64,000 nt of DNA from CAVYGN01 sp963796325 (GTDB taxonomy: Bacteria > Spirochaetota > Brevinematia > Brevinematales > JAOACQ01): the NCBI GenBank assembly GCA_963796325.1, contig CAWCLF010000001.1, positions 1,798,001 through 1,862,000 of the forward strand. Direction: 5' to 3'. How positions within the stretch are numbered: the stretch's first letter is position 1; each line of letters begins with the position of its first letter. The position numbers were made by a program, and so were the translations under genes. Under the pieces are notes generated by a model that worked only from the letters and a program-made list of their open reading frames with translations, did no database searches and was not told the DNA's origin. Below, in pieces: positions 44,474 to 53,182 of this stretch.

Positions 44474-45166
44474 ATGAATATTATCGAATTGGAAGGCGTT
44501 AAAAAAGACTATCCTCTCGGTACAACAACCGTTCATGCCGTAAGGGGCGTGGACCTTTGCGTCGAAGAGGGGGATTTTTTCTCTATTGTAGGACCGTCGG
44601 GAAGCGGCAAAACGACTCTTCTCAACCTAATCGGATGCATCGATAACGCCACTGACGGCAGTATAAAAATACATGGTGAAGAAGTGACGAGCATGACCGA
44701 CAAGCAGCTTACCGACCTCCGGCTGTACAAGATCGGTTTTATCTTCCAGACGTTCAACCTTATACCTGTGCTCGATGTCCGTGAAAATGTAGAATTTCCG
44801 CTTCTTCTAATGAGGAATTTATCAAAAAGCGAGATCCGGAAAAAAGCGGATAAATTTATCGATGAAGTCGGCCTCAAGGAATATGTGACTCACAGGCCGG
44901 CAGAATTATCCGGGGGACAGAGGCAGAGAGTCGCTATCGCACGAGCTCTCGTGACGAATCCCGATATCGTCCTTGCCGACGAACCGACAGCAAACCTCGA
45001 TTCTGAAACGGGAGCAACGATTCTTGAACTCATGCAGGAATTGAACAAGATCGAGAAAACCACTTTCATATTTTCAACGCATGATCCGGACGTTTTAAAA
45101 TATGCAAAGGATGTCGTGAAGATCAAAGACGGACAGATCATTTCAAGAGAAAGCCTTAACCATTAG
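44474..45166 (+). CDS. lolD: ABC transporter ATPase, LolD/MacB-like
   Basis: 230 residues. Walker A 'IVGPSGSGKTTLLNLIG', signature 'LSGGQRQRVAIARALV', Walker B 'DIVLADEPTANLD' and H-loop 'FSTHDP' are complete. This class powers LolCDE lipoprotein release or MacB-type export. GGGAGG precedes the start. It is the first of five genes (ATPase, two permeases, LolA-like, outer-membrane protein) on one strand, followed by a FAD enzyme, which points to export through both membranes. The lol name is by position and family only. Confidence 0.88.
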   Translation: MNIIELEGVKKDYPLGTTTVHAVRGVDLCVEEGDFFSIVGPSGSGKTTLLNLIGCIDNATDGSIKIHGEEVTSMTDKQLTDLRLYKIGFIFQTFNLIPVLDVRENVEFPLLLMRNLSKSEIRKKADKFIDEVGLKEYVTHRPAELSGGQRQRVAIARALVTNPDIVLADEPTANLDSETGATILELMQELNKIEKTTFIFSTHDPDVLKYAKDVVKIKDGQIISRESLNH

Positions 45167-45177
45167 AGGGGGAATAT

Positions 45178-46707
45178 ATGAGCCTCATAATTAAAATAGC
45201 ATGGCGCAACATCCTCCGTCATAAGGGGAAAAGCATAATAATCGGCGTTATTATTTTTCTCGGGGCTTTTATGATGACCCTGGGAAGCGCTGTAGTGACA
45301 GGCATGGAAAGAGGCCTTCATAACAATATTGTCGACAGGTTTACGGGGGATTTCGTCATTATATCGACGAATCAGAAAAACGAGGCGGTAGTGGCCGGCG
45401 GAGGCCTGGAACCTACGGAAATAATATCCGGTTATACCAACATCGAAAAAGTCCTCGAAAAACAGAGTTACATAGACTCGTTCTTACCCGTTTGCCGCGG
45501 CTCCACCATGGTGCTCAATGAAAAAGGGGATATGGGCTATACGCTGCTTTTAGGCGTCGATATTGACAAATACGAGAAAATGTTCCATAACAATATCGAA
45601 TCCGTTGAAGGAAAGCTGATTTCCGACGGGATCAAAGGGTGCCTTGTAACCCTGGGCGGAAGGAAGCAGATGTACAATAATATGGACGTCTGGCTTACGC
45701 CGGAAAATTCGCCGTTTATCGAATCCAACCTTACGCCTGAAGCGAAATCCAATAGAAATGATCTCAATATCCAGTCCAACGTGGTGCTTATGGGAATGAA
45801 TTCGGAAGGCTCTCAGATGGATATAAGAGTTCCTATTGCAGGAATAATCAAATATAAATACCTCAATAATTTCTGGGAGGGCTACAGCATCCTCGACCTG
45901 CAGTCGTTCAGGGAATGCTTCAATTACAGCACGGCCGAAAGCGCACCGGTGAAATTGACTGCCGAAAAGAAGAAAATTTTAAGCGAAAGCGATAACCTCG
46001 ATACCCTCTTCGGGGGATCGAGCGTCATAGAGAAGGTTGAGACAGGGAATGCGGCATATAAAATCGGAAGCCTCAAGCGGGCGGAAAAAAAACAGGAAAC
46101 GAATATCAATGCCGACACCGGGATTTATAACCTTGTTTTCGTAAAGCTCAAAGAGCATGAAAATCCGTCTAAATACCTGGTTGCCCTGAATACGCAGCTT
46201 TCCAACGCACAGCTCGGGGTAAAAGCGGTCGACTGGAGAAAAGCCGCCGGGATAATCGGAGACCTTTCGAGCATTATGAAAACGATCCTCTATGTGTTTG
46301 TAGGCATCCTCTTTTTTGTGGCGGTGATTATCATAACAAATACGCTTTCCATGGCCGCGCTTGAAAGGACGACCGAAATAGGTATGATGCGTGCCGTAGG
46401 AGCGGGTAAAAATTTCATTTCAGGGATGTTCCTGGGTGAAACGGCGATTCTTTCCGCCATATTCGGCGGATTCGGAATAATTGCCGGCGGAGCTGCCATA
46501 AGGCTTACTTCCGCCGCCAGGATTAGCGGAGGAACCAACGGGGCCTTACAGGTGCTCTTCGGGGGGGATGTCTTGAATCCCGTTCTCAACGGAGTGGATA
46601 TTATCGGATGTATTATACTTCTTGCATTTGTCACCCTGCTCGCATATATATACCCTAATATCGTGGCAAGGCATATTACTCCTCTGGAAGCGATCGCCAG
46701 GGATTAA
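45178..46707 (+). CDS. FtsX/LolC-E-like ABC permease, first
   Basis: 509 residues. One transmembrane helix near residues 22-40, a large periplasmic domain (about 45-370) and three helices at the C-terminus (about 370-395, 'TILYVFVGILFFVAVIIITN'; 420-450; 480-500) give the MacB/FtsX topology. 'LERTTEIGMMRAVGAGKNFI' is the coupling helix that contacts the ATPase. GGGGG lies before the ATG. It is the partner of the ATPase and of the second permease. Confidence 0.88.
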   Translation: MSLIIKIAWRNILRHKGKSIIIGVIIFLGAFMMTLGSAVVTGMERGLHNNIVDRFTGDFVIISTNQKNEAVVAGGGLEPTEIISGYTNIEKVLEKQSYIDSFLPVCRGSTMVLNEKGDMGYTLLLGVDIDKYEKMFHNNIESVEGKLISDGIKGCLVTLGGRKQMYNNMDVWLTPENSPFIESNLTPEAKSNRNDLNIQSNVVLMGMNSEGSQMDIRVPIAGIIKYKYLNNFWEGYSILDLQSFRECFNYSTAESAPVKLTAEKKKILSESDNLDTLFGGSSVIEKVETGNAAYKIGSLKRAEKKQETNINADTGIYNLVFVKLKEHENPSKYLVALNTQLSNAQLGVKAVDWRKAAGIIGDLSSIMKTILYVFVGILFFVAVIIITNTLSMAALERTTEIGMMRAVGAGKNFISGMFLGETAILSAIFGGFGIIAGGAAIRLTSAARISGGTNGALQVLFGGDVLNPVLNGVDIIGCIILLAFVTLLAYIYPNIVARHITPLEAIARD

Positions 46708-46717
46708 GGAGAAAAAT

Positions 46718-48610
46718 ATGGGAATACTTTTTAAAATAAGTTTCAGGAACCTTCTGCGGCAGAAGAGAAGGAATTTTTTCCTTGGAATGGCGATAGCTGT
46801 CGGCATGATGATACTTGTCGCGACGAGCTCGTTCACGAAAGGCCTGACCGATATGATACTGAATAAGATGCTTGTATATTCATACGGTCATGTAAGCATA
46901 AACGGCTATGAGAACGGGAACCGGCAGAACCCGGTAATCAGGGATAAAGACAGGATAATAAAACTGATAAAAAGCGTTAAGGGCGTTAAGGAAGTCAATA
47001 ATTATCCCGCGGATTATACAAGGGTCGTCGGGAACGGACGTTCCGATATGATGGCCCTGGTGGGAATGCCTCCCAATGAGGGGATCGATTTTATGAAAAC
47101 CACCCTGAAGGCGGGCAATCCGAACGATTTTACCAATTCATCCATTGAAAACCCGGTGTTTATGTCCGATAAAAGGGCGGCCTATCTCAACGTGAAAATC
47201 GGCGACACGCTGAACGTCCGTTTAAGCACGATAAACGGGCAGGTGCAGTCCGCAAGGCTGACGGTGGTTGCAACCCAGAAGGAATTGAACAGCGGACAGG
47301 GCATGGCGTTTTACATTCCCCTTGAAAAGATGAAAGCCCTCAGGGGCTACAGGCCGTTTGAAAGCGGACCCCTCCAGGTCGTACTCGACAGGATGGACGA
47401 CCCTTCTTCGGCCCTTGCGGCAGCCAATAAGATATACGCTCTCTTAAAACCGGATATAGCGTCTTTTTACGGGGAGTTCGATGCGGGAAACATGAAGACC
47501 CATGCCACCGTTCTCTCGTTTTATACCAACAGCAATACTATGAGTCTTATCGCATCCAATCTTGCCGTCGTACAGGGCAGCTGGAAAGCAGCTACAAACT
47601 CCAATGCGATCGCACTCTCCGCTGCCGTTTCCTCGAAGCTTAACACCCGCATCGGGGACATGGTTACAGGCATATATTCCAACAAGTTCGAAGGGGCTTT
47701 AACGACAAATTTATATAGAGTCGCAGCCGTGTACAAGCCGGGCAATATCCTTGGCGGCGACACCATCCTTGTAAGCGAAAACAATTTTTACTACGGTTAT
47801 TTAAGGAATCTTCCCGCCGATATCGATTTGTACAAAGGTTCCTATAAAACGGCAACTAATAACGTTCTCCTTCCTGCACTGGCAACGGAATGGAAGCTTC
47901 TCCCCAGGACTGCGACTTCCGACGCCCTCCAGAAAAAGATAAGAAATGCCTTGAAGCAGGATTGGGAAGGCTCTTATTACGATGTCAGCACTATGTACGA
48001 GGCTGCGAGTTTCCTTCTGGATATGCAGAGGGGCCTTGATATGATATCGCTCGTCGCTGTAATGATCCTCTTTTTTGTAATACTGATAGGTGTTTTGAAT
48101 ACTCTAAGGATGACAATCCGGGAGAGGACCAGGGAAATCGGGACCGTCAGGTCGATCGGAATGCAGAAAGAGGACGTCAGAAGCACTTTTATCCTTGAAA
48201 CATTTTACCTGACCCTTTTCGGATGCATAGCCGGCATCATCCTGGGGGTAGCGCTCCTTAACCTGCTCTCTTTGTTTACCATAGAAACCGACAGTATGTT
48301 CGGGATGCTGCTGATCAACAAGCATATCAATTTTGTAGTTTCCGCAGGCAATCCCGGTATAATATTAATGCTTCTCGTTCTTCTAGGTCTTGAAATTGCC
48401 GTTATCAGCCTCGACAACCATATTTACAGGTGGCTGGTCAGTACTCTTCTGATAATCTTCGTGCTTATCGGGTTTATGATTTCCGGTTCGGGAAGCGGGG
48501 TATTGACATTTCTCATCCTCATTTTGAATATGCTTATGGCCATAGCTTACTTCCCTGCAAGGAGGGCGGCCGCCATGGAAGCCGCTGCGGCATTGAGACA
48601 ATACGAATAA
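46718..48610 (+). CDS. FtsX/LolC-E-like ABC permease, second
   Basis: 630 residues from the ATG at 46718, with AAGGAG upstream; longer readings run into the previous gene. It has the same layout as the first permease, with the coupling helix 'RERTREIGTVRSIGMQKEDV', but additional hydrophobic segments after about residue 545 ('PGIILMLLVLLGLEIAVISL', 'WLVSTLLIIFVLIGFMISGS', 'GVLTFLILILNMLMAIAYF') instead of a simple three-helix end. Two different permeases suggest a heterodimeric transporter, as in LolCE. Confidence 0.85.
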   Translation: MGILFKISFRNLLRQKRRNFFLGMAIAVGMMILVATSSFTKGLTDMILNKMLVYSYGHVSINGYENGNRQNPVIRDKDRIIKLIKSVKGVKEVNNYPADYTRVVGNGRSDMMALVGMPPNEGIDFMKTTLKAGNPNDFTNSSIENPVFMSDKRAAYLNVKIGDTLNVRLSTINGQVQSARLTVVATQKELNSGQGMAFYIPLEKMKALRGYRPFESGPLQVVLDRMDDPSSALAAANKIYALLKPDIASFYGEFDAGNMKTHATVLSFYTNSNTMSLIASNLAVVQGSWKAATNSNAIALSAAVSSKLNTRIGDMVTGIYSNKFEGALTTNLYRVAAVYKPGNILGGDTILVSENNFYYGYLRNLPADIDLYKGSYKTATNNVLLPALATEWKLLPRTATSDALQKKIRNALKQDWEGSYYDVSTMYEAASFLLDMQRGLDMISLVAVMILFFVILIGVLNTLRMTIRERTREIGTVRSIGMQKEDVRSTFILETFYLTLFGCIAGIILGVALLNLLSLFTIETDSMFGMLLINKHINFVVSAGNPGIILMLLVLLGLEIAVISLDNHIYRWLVSTLLIIFVLIGFMISGSGSGVLTFLILILNMLMAIAYFPARRAAAMEAAAALRQYE

Positions 48611-48642
48611 AAATAGCGATTAAAGAATACAGGAGAATATCT

Positions 48643-49413
48643 ATGCAGAAAAGAAGAATCTTGACGGCGGTTTTGCCGCTCTTAATGATAGGAGTTTCTG
48701 CCTGGGCGGCGCCTACCGGCAGGGAAATACTGAAAACCCTTGACGATTTCCAGAACCAGTCCAGCGATATCACATGCAAGGTGGACATCACGCAGCAGAG
48801 GGTCAGCCAGGGAGTAAAGGACCTGCAGTGGATTTTTTACAGGAAAGACAAGACAGATTCGATCCTGATAATTCAGACAGGGCCGGAATCAGAAAAAGGA
48901 AGGGGTTACCTGCGCGTGGGCAACAATTTTTTCCTATACCTGCCGAACACCCGCACTTTCCAGACGATCAACCGCGACGAATCCATAGGAGGGTCTGACG
49001 CAAGAGCCGGAGACTTTGAAAAAAGGAAGATGTCCGAGCTTTACAGGGTGGAAACGAATGCAAAGGGAGCCGAATTGATCGAAGAAGAAAAATTGGGTAA
49101 GATCGATACATATAAAGTAACACTTGTAGGCATTGTAAACGATGTAACGTATCCGAAGGTCGTCGAATGGCTCGACAAGACAACATTTATCCAGTACAAG
49201 GTTCAGGATTATTCGCTTTCAGGCACTTTGATGAACACTTCCTATTATCCGAAATGGACGATTATAGAGGACAAATATATCTGGGTCGAGGCCATCTTTA
49301 TCGATGAGTTCGACAAGGGCAATAAATCCATAGTCGAGTTATCGGCTATATCGCGCGCGCCTCTGGAAGACTCGATTTTCACTAAAGCGTACCTTGAAAA
49401 CCTGAGTAAATAA
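48643..49413 (+). CDS. LolA-like outer membrane lipoprotein-sorting protein
   Basis: 256 residues with a signal peptide ('MQKRRILTAVLPLLMIGVSA', cleavage after AWA). The mature part is the COG2834 type: 'ILKTLDDFQNQSSDITCKVD', 'DLQWIFYRKDKTDSILIIQT', 'FFLYLPNTRTFQTINRDESI' and 'KIDTYKVTLVGIVNDVTYPK' form an open half-barrel that binds acyl chains. It probably carries lipid or lipoprotein across the periplasm from the ABC transporter to the outer membrane. The ATG at 48643 has GGAG before it. Confidence 0.88.
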   Translation: MQKRRILTAVLPLLMIGVSAWAAPTGREILKTLDDFQNQSSDITCKVDITQQRVSQGVKDLQWIFYRKDKTDSILIIQTGPESEKGRGYLRVGNNFFLYLPNTRTFQTINRDESIGGSDARAGDFEKRKMSELYRVETNAKGAELIEEEKLGKIDTYKVTLVGIVNDVTYPKVVEWLDKTTFIQYKVQDYSLSGTLMNTSYYPKWTIIEDKYIWVEAIFIDEFDKGNKSIVELSAISRAPLEDSIFTKAYLENLSK

Positions 49414-49426
49414 ACCGGATTAACAT

Positions 49427-49444
49427 GCCGGGATTTTTCCCGGC
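49427..49444 (+). terminator. Hairpin between the LolA-like and outer-membrane genes
   Basis: GCCGGG (49427-49432) pairs with CCCGGC (49439-49444) around a 6-base loop. No T-run follows, so it may be a processing or attenuating stem and not a full terminator. Confidence 0.45.
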
Positions 49445-49484
49445 GGTATTCATTCATCGATAAAATATAAATTAGGAGAAGAAA

Positions 49485-50891
49485 ATGTTTTTCAGGATAA
49501 CAGTTCTATCCGCATGTCTTTTTTTTATGTACGCCATGCAGCATGCCCAGGTCAACGTACCTGACGAGAACAGCCTTTTCCAGGGCAATGAAATGGTTGA
49601 ATCTAATAAGATCATATCCAATGCCCTTTTATCGAACCAGAACAGGAAAAGCGTCGAACTGACCGGCAATATTCAAAGCATATCGGCATACGGCATGTCA
49701 AGCAAATTTCTCAAGGGAAATACTAACACCGACGTTAACCAGTGGATCCCCGCCATGCAGGGCAATCTTTTACTGGATATAAGGCTGACGCAGGGCGTCA
49801 AGGCTTTCGCAAACGTTCAGGCTTCCTATACGCCTTCCAATCCCCAATATGCGCAGTATCTGACAGGTTCATCCGGTTCGGCGCCCGCATCGCCGGGGTC
49901 TGCAAACACCAATACCAGCACTACTACTCTTAACATCCAGGAATTGTTCATGGACGCGAATATCAATAACCAGGTATATTTCAGGGCAGGGAAGCAGGTC
50001 CTGCAATGGGGAGTCGGCAATTTCTGGAGCCCAAGCGATCTTATAAACGTTCAGAAGCAGTCTTTTTACGCTATTTCCGGCTACAGCCAGTATATAGAGG
50101 GGAGCTACGGTTTAAAGACCCATATTCCTTTCGGGACTTCGGCCAATTTATACGGTTTTATCAATATGAACGGTGCGACAAGGCCCGAGGATATGGCTTT
50201 CGCCGCAAAGGCGGAATTTCTTGTCAACCCGGTTGAATTCGCATTCGCTATATGGGCCAAGGATAAATTTCATCCGATTTACGCGTTCGATCTGACCACC
50301 AGGCTTTTCAACGCAGTGGATTTCAGGGGTGAAGCCAGCTTCGCGGATTACGATATGACCCCAAGGATCTCCAATGCCGTATCCACCGTGAATTACATAG
50401 TGTACGGCCAGACTATAAATATTACGGGCACTAATGCCGTACCATACAGCGTTTCCAACCAGTTCGTAACAAAGGCGTCTGTAGGCTTTACCAGGACTTT
50501 CGACTGGGATATTCCCGACAGGATTTCGCTGACACTTGAGCTTTATTATAAATCCGACGGTTATACTGAGAACCTGTTCAAAAACGATTACGACCGGCAG
50601 TTTTTAAGTTTTACTCCCGGGTACTACAATACGAGCGATTTTTATGCATATAACTGGGCGCTTATAACATCCTTCAATGAGTTCATCGATCAGAATGTCA
50701 CACTTTCGCTCAATATGATCGGGAATTTTATCGATTATTCCTTTATTCTCGGCCCTACTGTCAGCTGGAGCCCTGTATACGATTTTACGATCAGCCTTTC
50801 TGCTTTCGGATATATAGGGGATGTGAACACTGAATATACTTTTTTGGGTAACGGGCTGACCGTATTCCTGACCGGATCGATACTTTTTTAG
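49485..50891 (+). CDS. Outer-membrane beta-barrel protein of the transport operon
   Basis: 468 residues with a signal peptide ending near 'HAQ' (about 22). The body alternates strand patterns such as 'LDIRLTQGVKAFANVQASYT', 'YFRAGKQVLQWGVGNFWSPS' and 'ISLTLELYYKSDGYTENLFK' and ends in Phe ('FLTGSILF'), as expected of a barrel. The 'RAGKQVLQWG...PSDLINVQ' segment resembles DUF1302-like outer-membrane proteins. It comes after the LolA-like gene and may form the outer-membrane step. GGAG precedes the start. Confidence 0.8.
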   Translation: MFFRITVLSACLFFMYAMQHAQVNVPDENSLFQGNEMVESNKIISNALLSNQNRKSVELTGNIQSISAYGMSSKFLKGNTNTDVNQWIPAMQGNLLLDIRLTQGVKAFANVQASYTPSNPQYAQYLTGSSGSAPASPGSANTNTSTTTLNIQELFMDANINNQVYFRAGKQVLQWGVGNFWSPSDLINVQKQSFYAISGYSQYIEGSYGLKTHIPFGTSANLYGFINMNGATRPEDMAFAAKAEFLVNPVEFAFAIWAKDKFHPIYAFDLTTRLFNAVDFRGEASFADYDMTPRISNAVSTVNYIVYGQTINITGTNAVPYSVSNQFVTKASVGFTRTFDWDIPDRISLTLELYYKSDGYTENLFKNDYDRQFLSFTPGYYNTSDFYAYNWALITSFNEFIDQNVTLSLNMIGNFIDYSFILGPTVSWSPVYDFTISLSAFGYIGDVNTEYTFLGNGLTVFLTGSILF

Positions 50892-50934
50892 TCTGCAGGC
50901 AGTATCCGGGTTAACGTACAGGAGGAGAATATTC

Positions 50935-52443
50935 ATGAAAAGGAAAAGTGTCATTATTATCGGTTCAGGTTTTGGAGGACTGGTAGCCGGGAATCTGCTG
51001 GCCCGGAAAGGTCATAATGTTAAGATCTTTGAATCCCATAATATGCCGGGGGGCTATACGGCCGGCTTCCGCCGCAGCGGTTTTTATTTTGAAAGCGGTA
51101 CGCTTTCATTCGAATCTTCGGCATCTGTTTTTAAAGCCATGAAAGATATCGGCGTGCTTGATAAAATTGAATTTGCAAGGCAAAACGTCGGAATGATAAT
51201 CAAAGACTTCAAAGGCACCCATCAGGTATCTCCTACCAAAGATTTTTATTATGAATTCTTTCCGGAGCATAAGGAAAAGCTGGATGTTTTTTTCAGGGAA
51301 ATCGATCGCTTCAGCGGCATGGGTGATGTGATGGCGCTTCCCATGCCATACCTGTATAACGGCTTGTCCTCATTATTTGCAGTCATCCCGTTTATTCTGA
51401 AAGGCGGCAAATTCATGAAGCTAATGAAGGAATACAGGGACGTAACCTCGTCGGAGTTCCTGGAACGTTATTTTCCTAAAGAATCGAAAATATACAGGTT
51501 ATTATACAGTTCCGGCTACCCCGACATGAATGCTTCATACCTGGCTGCCGGCATCGGCGGCGGCGGAATGATATCGGATTACTGGACAGTGAAAACAGGC
51601 ATGCAGTCATGGGCGGATACTCTTGCAGAGAGTTTTAAAACCTGCGGCGGAGAATTACTGCTGAATTCATATGTAGATAAAATCATTACCAGGAACGGCG
51701 CCGCTGTGGGCATAGTCTGTAAAAATACCGAGTATTTAGCCGATTATATAATCTCCGCCTCGGATTATAAAAAAACTATGCTGAAGCTCCTTGACAATCC
51801 CGGTCTTTTACCGCAGGAATTAAGGGACAGCACAGGCAATGCCGAAGTATCCGCCGGTTTCTTTACTGTTTATCTGGGTTTGAACCTGTCCAACGAGGCG
51901 CTTCGTAAATACCTGCCGGTGCCTCACTCGATGTATTTTGACGAATCGGAAGGATCCGATATACATGATTCCGGCGATGACAGATTCTTTGAAAAAACAT
52001 CGATAATGATCTATTCCCCGTCGCTGATCAACCCCATTCATGCACCCGAAGGCAAATCTTCGCTTATGCTCCAGACAATGGTTCCGGACAGGTGGATGGG
52101 GAATTGGGGAGACGGCGACAAGACAAAATATAAACAGTTAAAAGAACGGGCAATGAAGGCGATGATAGCTAAAACATCCGCGCTGATCCCGGGCCTTGAA
52201 GGTTTTATCGAGTATCAGGATGCTGCCACTCCTCTTACTTATGAAAGATATACTCATAACAGTTCGGGCGCTACATCGGCATGGAGCTGGAATCCTAAAA
52301 AGAAATTCTACGATCAAATTATGTCTGTCAACACCGGCACTCCGGTTAAAAACCTGTTTATAGGCTCCTGCTGGGCTATGCAAATCGGCGGAATACCGGG
52401 AGCCCTTGCTGCGGCTTACGTGTGTTCAAAAAGAATCAGGTGA
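50935..52443 (+). CDS. FAD-dependent phytoene-desaturase-like oxidoreductase
   Basis: 502 residues. The N-terminal FAD motif 'VIIIGSGFGGLVAGNLLARK' with 'IFESHNMPGGYTAGF' and the C-terminal 'VKNLFIGSCWAMQIGGIPGA' are those of the CrtI / carotenoid isomerase / retinol saturase superfamily. No other carotenoid gene is in the window. It may act on an isoprenoid or lipid, perhaps the substrate of the preceding transporter, but that is inference. GGAGGAG lies before the ATG. Confidence 0.85.
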   Translation: MKRKSVIIIGSGFGGLVAGNLLARKGHNVKIFESHNMPGGYTAGFRRSGFYFESGTLSFESSASVFKAMKDIGVLDKIEFARQNVGMIIKDFKGTHQVSPTKDFYYEFFPEHKEKLDVFFREIDRFSGMGDVMALPMPYLYNGLSSLFAVIPFILKGGKFMKLMKEYRDVTSSEFLERYFPKESKIYRLLYSSGYPDMNASYLAAGIGGGGMISDYWTVKTGMQSWADTLAESFKTCGGELLLNSYVDKIITRNGAAVGIVCKNTEYLADYIISASDYKKTMLKLLDNPGLLPQELRDSTGNAEVSAGFFTVYLGLNLSNEALRKYLPVPHSMYFDESEGSDIHDSGDDRFFEKTSIMIYSPSLINPIHAPEGKSSLMLQTMVPDRWMGNWGDGDKTKYKQLKERAMKAMIAKTSALIPGLEGFIEYQDAATPLTYERYTHNSSGATSAWSWNPKKKFYDQIMSVNTGTPVKNLFIGSCWAMQIGGIPGALAAAYVCSKRIR

Positions 52444-52506
52444 AATAATGTCATCATTTCAGCGCAGGAACCCCTGAAACTGAACCACACCGAACCCTGA
52501 CCATAC

Positions 52507-52535
52507 TTGACTTTTTTTCTTTGTCTGATTAAATT
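52507..52535 (+). promoter_or_regulatory. Sigma-70-like promoter of the grpE-dnaK-dnaJ cluster
   Basis: TTGACT (52507-52512) and TAAATT (52530-52535) are spaced 17 bases, about 38 bases before grpE. No CIRCE element (TTAGCACTC-N9-GAGTGCTAA) is seen. Confidence 0.55.
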
Positions 52536-52573
52536 TATGACATGAAATTTTTGGATCCGGGAGAGACCTGACA

Positions 52574-53167
52574 ATGAATGAAGAGATCGATAATGAAAAA
52601 AACGATATAAAAGAAAAGGAGAAAATTGAAAATCCGTCTCATCATAAAGTAGAGAAAGATAACTCTGAATGTAAAAAATTAAAGGAAGAAATCGAGAAGC
52701 TGAAAATGGAATCGGCGGGTCTCTTAGAGGCAAATGCATCTCTTGATGATTCTTACAGGAGAAAAGTTGCAGAATTCGATAATTTCAGGAAAAGAATGAC
52801 CAGGCAGATCGAGGATGCAGCTAATGAATCGAAAAAAAAATTCCTCCTCGAAATACTTCCCATCTTCGACAATTTCGGCAGGGCCCTTAAAAGCACCGAA
52901 GAAAACCGTAATTTCGACCAGCTTTTTGAAGGATTGAATGTCACTTATAATGGCTTTCTGCATTTTTTCGAACGTCTGGGAGTAAAACCGATGGATCCGG
53001 TCGGTCAGGAATTCAACCCTAATTATCATGAAGCCGTATTGATGGAAGAAAAGGAAAACCTGCCTTTTGAAACAACGGTTGTGGATGAGCTGGAAAAGGG
53101 CTACCTGATGGGCGACATGGTAATAAGGCACAGCAAGGTTAAAGTCGCAAAAAAAAAGAAAAGTTAA
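52574..53167 (+). CDS. grpE: Nucleotide exchange factor GrpE
   Basis: 197 residues. An acidic and basic coiled-coil N-terminus ('NEEIDNEKNDIKEKEKIENP', '...CKKLKEEIEKLKM...') is followed by 'YRRKVAEFDNFRKRMTRQI' and the family motif 'LEILPIFDNFGRAL'. The C-terminal beta domain has 'PVGQEFNPNYHEAVL'. It releases ADP from DnaK. GGGAGAG lies upstream. dnaK follows after 15 bases. Confidence 0.94.
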   Translation: MNEEIDNEKNDIKEKEKIENPSHHKVEKDNSECKKLKEEIEKLKMESAGLLEANASLDDSYRRKVAEFDNFRKRMTRQIEDAANESKKKFLLEILPIFDNFGRALKSTEENRNFDQLFEGLNVTYNGFLHFFERLGVKPMDPVGQEFNPNYHEAVLMEEKENLPFETTVVDELEKGYLMGDMVIRHSKVKVAKKKKS

Positions 53168-53182
53168 TACAAGGAGATAGAT

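Noticed and set aside
46622..46717. Upstream extension of the second permease
   Set aside because: It lies within the first permease's end, while the ATG at 46718 has a strong AAGGAG site.
52444..52573. CIRCE heat-shock operator before grpE
   Set aside because: No TTAGCACTC or GAGTGCTAA half-site is present.
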